A stretch of DNA of 6,445 nucleotides from Planctomycetota bacterium. Its GTDB lineage: Bacteria > Planctomycetota > Phycisphaerae > Phycisphaerales > UBA1924. Shown here piece after piece: positions 1-5,152 of the stretch. Every line of letters begins with the position of its first letter. Positions within the stretch are counted from its first letter, which is position 1. The stretch lies in contig JAEYVB010000091.1 in the NCBI GenBank assembly GCA_023429345.1, positions 1 through 6,445 of the forward strand. Reading direction: 5' to 3'. Made by a program: the position numbers and the translations under genes. The notes beneath the pieces were generated by a model. That model was not told the origin of the DNA. It was given only the letters and a program-made list of their open reading frames with translations, and ran no database searches.

Positions 1-67
1 GGGGCCGTGGCCCGTGCTCTCCATCCTGATGCTGTCCCAGCGCCCTGCCCCCCCGCAGCAGAGCGCC
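1..67. repeat. Direct repeat, copy 1 (pairs with 231-297)
   Basis: Bases 1-53 are identical to 231-283, and the similarity extends to 67 with mismatches only at 54/284 and 61/291 (65 of 67 identical). The offset is 230 bp, which is not a multiple of three, so this copy is read in a different frame of the oxidase gene. It begins exactly at the window edge. It is either an assembly join at a contig end or the edge of a real tandem duplication. Confidence 0.9.
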
Positions 68-378
68 TTGAGCCCCGGCGCAAACTCGTGCTCCACCTCC
101 TCCGCCACCAGGTGGAACACCTTCACACGCCCCACCATCCGGTGTGGCAGCGTCCACCCGTTCGGCACGATCACGGGCCTGTAACCCCGCGCCGTTGCGT
201 CCTGATTGGTGGCACGCGTCGCGCCCGCCTGGGGCCGTGGCCCGTGCTCTCCATCCTGATGCTGTCCCAGCGCCCTGCCCCCCAGCAGCAAAGCGCCGCC
301 CGCCGCGGCCCCGCCCGCCAGCAGCTCCCGCCGCGTCACCATCACCGGCAGCCGATCGTTCTCGCGTCTACGCATCAT
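1..378 (-). CDS. Multicopper oxidase, N-terminal fragment with Tat-type signal (partial, runs off left edge)
   Basis: Periplasmic multicopper oxidases of copper-resistance operons oxidise Cu(I) to Cu(II); only the first 126 codons are visible here. The start is ATG at 378 (a second ATG follows at 375), one base after the TolC-family stop, with GGAGAG upstream. Residues 16-33 form a Tat-like signal: twin arginine in TRRELL, then a Gly/Ala/Leu-rich stretch. Residues about 66-106 (YRPVIVPNGWTLP, then VKVFHLVAEEVEHEFAPG) match the start of the first cupredoxin domain of bacterial multicopper oxidases as I know it. Homology stops near residue 106, where the family usually continues with a Trp-Gly-Tyr-Asn-Gly type segment. 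From there to the edge the DNA is a near copy of the gene's own signal-peptide region (231-297) read in another frame. The copper ligands, which would lie further on, are not seen. Family call is fairly sure; integrity of the last 22 or so codons is doubtful. Confidence 0.72.
   Translation of the reverse strand, partial: MMRRRENDRLPVMVTRRELLAGGAAAGGALLLGGRALGQHQDGEHGPRPQAGATRATNQDATARGYRPVIVPNGWTLPHRMVGRVKVFHLVAEEVEHEFAPGLKALCCGGAGRWDSIRMESTGHGP
231..297. repeat. Direct repeat, copy 2, in the oxidase signal-peptide region
   Basis: This is the copy in its natural context. On the minus strand it encodes the end of the Tat-type signal and the following linker of the multicopper oxidase (about residues 28-49, including LLLGGRALGQHQ). 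The neighbouring sequence on both sides makes sense as one continuous protein, unlike at copy 1. Confidence 0.88.
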
Positions 379-379
379 C

Positions 380-1801
380 TCAGTGCTCTCCCGCGCCGAT
401 CCGCGCGCCCATGTCTTCCGTGCTCACCGGTTCATCCGCCGTACCCCCCGCCTCAACCATCCGCCCGGCCAGCAGCACCTCCAGCCGCGTCCGGCTCACC
501 CAGTAGTCCCGCAGCGCCCGCACGTACTCGCCCCCCGCCCGCGCCTGATCGCGACGCGCCTCCAGGAGCTGCAGCGGGCTCACCTGCATCGCGTTGTACT
601 GAAGCTGCATCTCCCGCACCATCCGCTCCCGCAGCGGCAGGATCACAGCGCGGTAGTACTCCGCCCGCTCCCGCGCCTCCGCCGCCGCCGCCGAGAGCAG
701 CCTCGCCCGCGCCCGGACCCGCACCGCCAGCGCGTGCATCCGCTCCGCCGCCGCGGCGAGCTCCGCCCGCGCCTCCAGCGAGGCCGACCGCCCCTGATCG
801 AAAATCGGCACCGGCACCGACACCCCCGGCCCCACCGACCACGCGCCGTCGATCTCCCGCTCCGCCTCCACGCCCAGGTCGGCATCCCCAAAGACCGCTT
901 CCGGCCGCGCGATCCCCAGCCGACGCGCCGAGACCTCCACCTCCCGCCGCGCCGCCGCCAGGTCCAGGCTCCGTTCCACGGCCCGCCGCTCCGCTTCCGC
1001 CCCCGCGGGCAGGTCATCCGCCGCGATCTCCGGCAGCCGCGCCGCGCCCGTCCACGCCGCCTGGTCCCCCCACACACCCATCAGTTCGTTCAGCGCCTCG
1101 CGCTGCGCCGCCGCGGCCATCCCCGCCCGCGACAACTCCACCCTCGCCTCCTCGTACGCCGCCCGCTCGGCGGTGAGGTCCAGGTCGCGGATGTTCCCCG
1201 CCGCGTGCAGCCGCTCCGCGAGCTCGTACGAAGCCCCGAACGCCGCGACCACCGTCTCCAGCATCTCCACGCGCTGCTCCGCGGCCACCGATTCGTAGTA
1301 CGCCCGGCGCACATCGCCCGCCAGCCCGAGGATGCGTCCCGAAACGCTCAGCTTGACCCGCTCGAACGCCGCCCCCGCGATCGCCCTGCGCGCCGGGATC
1401 CAGACGATGTCGAGGAACCCCATCGCGACGCCGAGGTCGACGCCGTAGCCGCTCCCCGGCGCCGGCCAGCGCAGCGCCGCATCGAACACGGGATTGCGCA
1501 GCAGCCCGGCGCGGACCAGGTCCGCCTGCGCGATGGAGAGCTCCTCGTACATCGCCCGCAGGTCCCGGTTGTTCAGGAGCGCCACCTGCACCGCGCTATC
1601 GGCCGTCAGCTCCCGCGCCAGCAGATCCCGGACCGCCGCCCGCGCCTGCGCATCCTCTCCGGACCCGCTCTCCCACCGCACGCGCAGCCCCGTCCGCTCC
1701 GAGACCTCCCCCCGCACATCCTCGAACCCCGGCCGCGGCTCCACGCTCGCGCACCCGGCCAGCAGCAAAAGACCCGCTACGCCCGCGCCTGCCAGCCTCA
1801 T
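380..1801 (-). CDS. TolC-family outer-membrane efflux lipoprotein
   Basis: TolC-family proteins are trimeric outer-membrane channels that act with a periplasmic adaptor and an inner-membrane pump. This one has 473 residues, normal for the family. It starts with a lipoprotein signal: hydrophobic run ending LLLLAGC, with Cys17 as the predicted lipidated residue. Two repeated Ala/Arg/Glu-rich helical halves follow (about 60-250 and 270-450), typical of outer-membrane efflux domains. Familiar elements are LNNRDLRAMYEEL early on, VPVPIFDQGR near 320-330, and QYNAMQVSPLQLLEARR followed by YVRALRDYWVSRTRLEVLL near the end. ATG at 1801 is chosen over the in-frame codon at 1837 because it overlaps the previous stop (ATGA), has a purine-rich GAGG/GAGGA ribosome site just upstream and places the lipobox correctly. 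No inner-membrane pump lies beside it; its partner may be the adaptor at the right end or lie outside the window. Substrate (copper) is inferred from context. Confidence 0.88.
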   Translation of the reverse strand: MRLAGAGVAGLLLLAGCASVEPRPGFEDVRGEVSERTGLRVRWESGSGEDAQARAAVRDLLARELTADSAVQVALLNNRDLRAMYEELSIAQADLVRAGLLRNPVFDAALRWPAPGSGYGVDLGVAMGFLDIVWIPARRAIAGAAFERVKLSVSGRILGLAGDVRRAYYESVAAEQRVEMLETVVAAFGASYELAERLHAAGNIRDLDLTAERAAYEEARVELSRAGMAAAAQREALNELMGVWGDQAAWTGAARLPEIAADDLPAGAEAERRAVERSLDLAAARREVEVSARRLGIARPEAVFGDADLGVEAEREIDGAWSVGPGVSVPVPIFDQGRSASLEARAELAAAAERMHALAVRVRARARLLSAAAAEARERAEYYRAVILPLRERMVREMQLQYNAMQVSPLQLLEARRDQARAGGEYVRALRDYWVSRTRLEVLLAGRMVEAGGTADEPVSTEDMGARIGAGEH

Positions 1802-2193
1802 TCCTCGCCCCCCCTCTTTACCAGCGCCATCCCGCACTTCGGGCAGCGCCCGGGCTCGGCGGACACCACCTCCGGGTGCATGGGGCAGGTGTACACCGCG
1901 ACCGCCGCCGCGGGCGCGTCGTGCCCGGCTTGTTCGTGCCCGGCATGGTCGTGCCCGGCGTGGTCATGCCCCGCCGCCGGTGTGTCACCGGCCGCCGCCC
2001 GCGTCTCTCCAACCGGCTCCGCGGCCGAGGCATCCAGCCGGCCGACGCGCTCCCGCTCCGGCGCTGCCGCGCCCGCCGTGCTGGCCGGGTGATCATCCGA
2101 AAGCCGCGGCTCCGTGTAGCACCCCGCGCACCCCGCCCCCGCGAGCACGACCACCGGCACCGCGACAAGCCCGAGAACCACGCCCTTCCTCAT
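1798..2193 (-). CDS. His-rich heavy-metal-binding-domain lipoprotein
   Basis: A 131-residue exported protein, first gene of the leftward unit. Residues 1-21 are a signal peptide (RK, then a Val/Leu/Ala core). Cys22 or Cys25 could be lipidated, though the box (LAGAGC, or CAGC) is imperfect. Residues 26-72 are a low-complexity Ala/Glu/Arg linker. Residues 74-92 are four A-G-H-[D/E]-x repeats with six histidines. Residues 101-124 carry the heavy-metal-binding domain signature YTCPMHPEV followed by CPKCGMALV, with Cys103, His106, Cys117 and Cys120 as likely ligands. This domain is known from CusB-type adaptors and P-type ATPases; here it stands alone on an anchor. ATG at 2193 is chosen over in-frame GTG at 2223 because GGAAAGGGA sits about 7 nt upstream and the signal peptide begins properly. 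The stop overlaps the start of the TolC-family gene. Likely role: copper binding in the periplasm, perhaps handing metal to the TolC complex or the oxidase (inference). Confidence 0.85.
   Translation of the reverse strand: MRKGVVLGLVAVPVVVLAGAGCAGCYTEPRLSDDHPASTAGAAAPERERVGRLDASAAEPVGETRAAAGDTPAAGHDHAGHDHAGHEQAGHDAPAAAVAVYTCPMHPEVVSAEPGRCPKCGMALVKRGGEE
1918..1974 (-). repeat. 15-bp tandem repeat coding for AGH[D/E]x units
   Basis: About four copies of a 15-base unit, close to GCCGGGCACGACCAC on the minus strand, encode residues 74-92 of the lipoprotein: AGHDH, AGHDH, AGHEQ, AGHD. The DNA copies are nearly identical, so copy number can easily vary between strains by slippage without a frameshift. 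The coded tract is a flexible His/Asp metal-binding stretch in front of the folded metal-binding domain. Confidence 0.85.
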
Positions 2194-2207
2194 AGCCGTT
2201 CCCTTTC

Positions 2208-2229
2208 CGCCGGCAATCTTCACCCGGCG
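2208..2229 (-). promoter_or_regulatory. Possible small hairpin in the leftward leader
   Basis: CGCCGG (2208-2213) and CCGGCG (2224-2229) could form a 6-bp all-GC stem with a 10-nt loop in the predicted 5' leader of the lipoprotein mRNA. It lies directly upstream of the GGAAAGGGA ribosome site at 2208-2200 and shares a base with it at most. In DNA this GC-rich a short repeat can arise by chance, so a regulatory role is only a possibility. Confidence 0.25.
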
Positions 2230-2237
2230 AGTGGATC

Positions 2238-2260
2238 AGTATACCCCCGGGGGGTATACT
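2238..2260. promoter_or_regulatory. CsoR-type copper operator (perfect 23-bp palindrome)
   Basis: Arms AGTATACCCCC (2238-2248) and GGGGGTATACT (2250-2260) are perfect inverse complements around a single base at 2249. A/T-rich ends flanking C and G tracts are the known operator type for CsoR/RcnR-family repressors, and a csoR gene lies 225 bp downstream. The palindrome covers the spacer and the -10 hexamer of both predicted promoters, so a bound repressor would block both directions. I saw no second copy elsewhere in the window. Confidence 0.85.
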
Positions 2261-2266
2261 CCGTCC

Positions 2267-2488
2267 ATGAACACCACAACTTTTTCCATCCAGGGCATGT
2301 CGTGCGGCCGCTGTGTCCAGCACGTTTCCGAAGCGATCCGCTCCGTTCCCGGAGTCCAGGGCGCGGAGGTCGGCGTCGGCTCCGCCAGCGTCCGCCTGGG
2401 CGACAGCGCCACACCCGACGATGTCCTCAACGCCATACAGGACGCCGGGTACACCGCGCAGGAACAGCACGAGGGAGGCCGCCCATGA
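2267..2488 (+). CDS. copZ: CopZ-like HMA-domain copper chaperone
   Basis: A 73-residue cytoplasmic protein made of one heavy-metal-associated domain. The Cu(I)-binding loop is GMSCGRC with Cys13 and Cys16 near the N-terminus; the rest fits the small alpha/beta fold (helix around 17-27, VPGV turn, AEVGVGSASVRL strand region, closing DAGYTA). Proteins of this kind pass Cu(I) to CopA and can deliver it to CsoR. ATG at 2267 is preferred over in-frame GTG at 2231, which would place the operator inside the gene and add a tail foreign to the family. There is no Shine-Dalgarno site between the operator and the ATG, and the predicted transcription start is at the ATG itself, suggesting leaderless translation. 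Its stop overlaps the csoR start (ATGA). Family certain; the symbol is by role and context. Confidence 0.88.
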   Translation: MNTTTFSIQGMSCGRCVQHVSEAIRSVPGVQGAEVGVGSASVRLGDSATPDDVLNAIQDAGYTAQEQHEGGRP

Positions 2489-2826
2489 GCGCCCCACGCA
2501 CCGCTCCCTGCGGCTGCGGGTGCAGCCCCGATCAAGCCCGCCGCGCTGCCGGCGTCGACCCCGGCCTCAAGGCCGCCAATCTCACCCGGCTCAAGCGCAT
2601 CGAGGGCCAGGTCCGGGGCCTCGCCCGCATGGTCGAGGAGGACCGCTACTGCGCCGATGTCATCACCCAGATCTCCGCCGTGCAGGAAGCCCTCCGCGCG
2701 GTCAGCAAGACCCTGATGCGCAACCACCTCACCCACTGCGCCGCCGGCGCCATCCGCAAGGGCGGCGCTAAGGCCGACGCCATGTACGACGAGCTCGTAG
2801 ACCTCATGTACAAGAGCGCCCGGTGA
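2485..2826 (+). CDS. csoR: CsoR copper-sensing transcriptional repressor
   Basis: A 113-residue all-helical DNA-binding repressor that leaves its operator when it binds Cu(I). The conserved core begins with NLTRLKRIEGQVRG at residues 32-45. The Cu(I) ligands are present with the exact family spacing: Cys56 (in DRYC), His81 and Cys85 (in NHLTHC), that is C-x24-H-x3-C. Tyr55 fits the second-shell tyrosine; Glu103 probably fits the second-shell glutamate if the preceding loop is two residues longer than in Bacillus CsoR. The N-terminal tail holds an extra CGCGC motif (Cys9, Cys11, Cys13), not part of the usual sensor site. Start ATG at 2485 overlaps the chaperone stop and has a strong GAGGGAGG site 6 nt upstream. 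It probably represses its own operon and the divergent one through the 2238-2260 palindrome. Confidence 0.94.
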   Translation: MSAPRTAPCGCGCSPDQARRAAGVDPGLKAANLTRLKRIEGQVRGLARMVEEDRYCADVITQISAVQEALRAVSKTLMRNHLTHCAAGAIRKGGAKADAMYDELVDLMYKSAR

Positions 2827-2836
2827 AAGAGACCAC

Positions 2837-5152
2837 ATGACCGCCCAGAACATGACCGCTCCGAACTCAACGCCCACGCGCACCGAGCGCCTCGACTTGC
2901 CCATCACCGGCATGAGCTGCGCCGCCTGCGCCAGCCGCGTCGAACGAGCCCTCAAGGCCGCGCCGGGAGTGACCAGCGCCGGCGTCAACTTCGCCACCAG
3001 CCGGGCCACCATCGAGTTCGATCCCGCCGCCACCTCCGTTACCCCCCTCGTCGAGACGGTCCGCAAGTCCGGTTACGACGCCCTGCCGCCCCCCGCCCGC
3101 ACGGGCGGCGCCGCACAGCCCGGCCCCGCGACGGAAGACCCTCTCGAGCAGCACCACCAGCACGAATACAAGGATGTCCGCCGCCGCTTCGTCGTCGCCG
3201 CCATCCTTTCCGTCCCCGTTCTCGTACTGGCCATGTCGCACGGCCGCATCCATTTCCCCGGCATCAACCTCGTCCAGCTCGCCCTCACGCTCCCCGTCGT
3301 CCTCTACAGCGGCCGCCAGTTCTATACCCGCGCCTGGAAATCCTTCCTCCACCGCGCCGCCGACATGAACACGCTCGTCGCCGTTGGCACCGGCACCGCC
3401 TTCCTCTACTCCACGATCGCCACGCTCGCGCCCGGCCTCTTCGCCCACGCGGCCTCCGAGCACGCGGGGGCCCACGCCGCCCCCGTGTACTTCGAGGCCG
3501 CGGCCGTCATCATCGCCCTCATCCTCCTGGGCCGCCTGCTCGAGTCCCGCGCCAAGGGCCGCACCGGCCTCGCCATCCGCCGCCTCATCGGTCTGCAGGC
3601 CCGCACCGCCCGCGTCGTGCGCGACGGCCGGGAACTCGATATCCCCGCCGAGAACGTCATCCCCGGCGACACCGTCGTCGTCCGCCCCGGCGAGAAGATT
3701 CCCGTCGACGGCGAGATCCTCGACGGGACCTCCACCATCGACGAATCCATGCTCACCGGCGAGAGCATGCCCGTCGCCAAGAACCCCGGCGATGAGGTCT
3801 TCGGCGCGACGATCAACGCGACCGGCGCCTTCCGCTTCCGCGCCACCAAGGTCGGGCGCGACACCGCCCTCCAGCAGATCGTCCGCCTCGTGGAGGAGGC
3901 CCAGGGGAGCAAGGCCCCCATCGCGCGCCTCGCCGACATCATCAGCGGCATCTTCACCCCGATCGTCCTCTGCATCGCCGTCGCCACCTTCGTCGCGTGG
4001 TACCTGCTCGCGCCCGCCGATACCCGCCTCGCCCAGGCCCTCCTCGCCGCCGTCTCGGTCCTCATCATCGCCTGCCCCTGCGCCCTGGGCCTCGCCACGC
4101 CCACCGCCATCATAGTCGGCACCGGCAAGGGCGCCGAGCACGGCATCCTCATCAAGGGCGGCGAGGCACTCGAGACCGCCCACAAGCTCACCACCATCGT
4201 CCTCGACAAGACCGGCACCATCACCCGCGGCCGGCCCGCCCTCACCGACCTCATCCCCGCGAGCGAACAGGACGGCACCGAGTTGCTCCGCCTCGTCGCC
4301 TCCGCCGAGCGACGGAGTGAGCACCCCATCGCCGCGGCCATCGTCGCCGCCGCGGCCGACCGCGGCCTCGCGCTCGCGGAGCCCTCCACGTTCGGCGCGG
4401 TCGCGGGCCACGGCATCGACGCGACCGTGGAGGGCCGTCAACTGCTGCTCGGTAACGCCCAGCTCCTCCGCGATCGCGGGATCGCCCACGACGCCGACGA
4501 CCGCGTCGCGGCCCTGGCCTCCGAGGGCAAGACGCCCACGCTCGCCGCGATCAATGGCCGCTTCGCCGGCATAGTGGCCGTCGCCGACCCCATCAAGCCC
4601 GAGAGCCCCGCGGCCATCGCCGCGCTCCGGCGCATGGGCCTCGACATCGTCATGATCACCGGCGACAACCGCCGCACGGCGGAGGCGGTCGCCCGGCAGG
4701 TGGGCGTCGAGCGCATCCTCGCGGAGATCCTGCCCGAGGGAAAGAGCGCCGAGATCGAGCGGCTCCAGCGGCAGGGAGAACGCGTCGCGATGGTGGGCGA
4801 CGGGATCAACGACGCCCCCGCGCTCGCCCGCGCCGACATCGGCATCGCCATCGGCACCGGCACCGACGTCGCCATCGAGGCCTCCGACATCACGCTCATC
4901 CGCGGCGACCTCCGGAGCGTGGCCGATGCGGTCCACCTCTCCCGCGCCACCATCCGCACCATCCGCCAGAACCTCTTCTGGGCCTTCGTCTACAACGTGC
5001 TGGGGATACCCCTCGCGGCCGGCGTGCTCTACCCCTTCACCGGCTGGCTCCTCTCGCCGATCATCGCCAGCGCGGCGATGAGCCTCTCGAGCGTCTCGGT
5101 CCTGACCAACAGCCTGCGCCTCCGCGGGTTCCGCTTCGGGGATCGCTCATGA
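2837..5152 (+). CDS. copA: CopA Cu(I)-exporting P-type ATPase (P1B-1)
   Basis: Inner-membrane pump that uses ATP to move Cu(I) from cytoplasm to periplasm; 771 residues, normal length. One N-terminal HMA domain carries GMSCAAC (Cys28, Cys31). Then come the actuator motif TGES (307-310), the membrane metal site CPC (413-415), the phosphorylated Asp457 in DKTGT, the nucleotide-domain HP pair (496-497), GDGIND (654-659), and the P1B-1 signatures Tyr719-Asn720 in the seventh helix and MSLSS (748-752) in the eighth. Together these specify Cu(I). Histidines cluster before the first membrane helix (HHQH, 106-109) and in an outward loop at about 204-213. ATG at 2837 is 10 nt after csoR; the upstream GAAAGAG is a moderate ribosome site, and Met6 is a possible alternative start. 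The stop overlaps the next start. Complete, with no missing key residue. Confidence 0.97.
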   Translation: MTAQNMTAPNSTPTRTERLDLPITGMSCAACASRVERALKAAPGVTSAGVNFATSRATIEFDPAATSVTPLVETVRKSGYDALPPPARTGGAAQPGPATEDPLEQHHQHEYKDVRRRFVVAAILSVPVLVLAMSHGRIHFPGINLVQLALTLPVVLYSGRQFYTRAWKSFLHRAADMNTLVAVGTGTAFLYSTIATLAPGLFAHAASEHAGAHAAPVYFEAAAVIIALILLGRLLESRAKGRTGLAIRRLIGLQARTARVVRDGRELDIPAENVIPGDTVVVRPGEKIPVDGEILDGTSTIDESMLTGESMPVAKNPGDEVFGATINATGAFRFRATKVGRDTALQQIVRLVEEAQGSKAPIARLADIISGIFTPIVLCIAVATFVAWYLLAPADTRLAQALLAAVSVLIIACPCALGLATPTAIIVGTGKGAEHGILIKGGEALETAHKLTTIVLDKTGTITRGRPALTDLIPASEQDGTELLRLVASAERRSEHPIAAAIVAAAADRGLALAEPSTFGAVAGHGIDATVEGRQLLLGNAQLLRDRGIAHDADDRVAALASEGKTPTLAAINGRFAGIVAVADPIKPESPAAIAALRRMGLDIVMITGDNRRTAEAVARQVGVERILAEILPEGKSAEIERLQRQGERVAMVGDGINDAPALARADIGIAIGTGTDVAIEASDITLIRGDLRSVADAVHLSRATIRTIRQNLFWAFVYNVLGIPLAAGVLYPFTGWLLSPIIASAAMSLSSVSVLTNSLRLRGFRFGDRS

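Larger units (their letters stand above)
2194..2266. promoter_or_regulatory. Divergent intergenic region with overlapping face-to-face promoters
   Basis: This 73-bp gap separates the leftward lipoprotein unit and the rightward chaperone-csoR-copA unit. Rightward: -35-like TGGATC at 2232-2237, 17-bp spacer, -10 TATACT at 2255-2260, predicted start at about 2267. Leftward: -35-like TGGACG at 2267-2262, 18-bp spacer, -10 TATACT at 2243-2238, predicted start at about 2231, giving a leader of about 38 nt with a good ribosome site. The -35 matches are modest (3/6 and 4/6); the -10 matches are strong (5/6 each). The two promoters occupy the same DNA, so polymerase could probably load in only one direction at a time (inference). 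Confidence 0.6.

Noticed and set aside
440..455. Second CsoR-like half site (GTACCCCCC)
   Set aside because: There is no inverted G-tract arm next to it, and it lies inside the TolC-family coding sequence.
1802..1837. Upstream start extending the TolC-family protein by 12 residues
   Set aside because: It would put a charged Gly-rich tail before a clean lipoprotein signal, whereas ATG at 1801 has the ATGA overlap and a ribosome site.
7..2195. Long plus-strand open frames (7-1176, 383-2092, 1494-2195)
   Set aside because: They are Pro/Arg/Ser-rich, lack recognisable domains and lie antisense to the well-supported TolC-family and lipoprotein genes; a GC-rich genome gives such frames by chance.
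2194..2223. GTG at 2223 as the lipoprotein start
   Set aside because: It lacks a good ribosome site and lengthens the signal peptide; ATG at 2193 has GGAAAGGGA at the right distance.
2231..2266. GTG at 2231 as the chaperone start
   Set aside because: It would encode the operator palindrome as protein and add 12 residues not seen in CopZ-type chaperones; no ribosome site precedes it.
2236..3066. 276-codon minus-strand frame reaching the operator
   Set aside because: Antisense to three recognised genes; composition is the mirror of their codons.
3406..4416. 336-codon minus-strand frame, and a similar one at 4438-4962
   Set aside because: Antisense to copA, with Arg/Ser/Met-rich composition and no family resemblance.
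2867..4936. 689-codon open frame on the minus strand
   Set aside because: It is wholly antisense to copA, with low-complexity Gly/Asp/Glu/Ala sequence and no domain; a shadow of codon bias.
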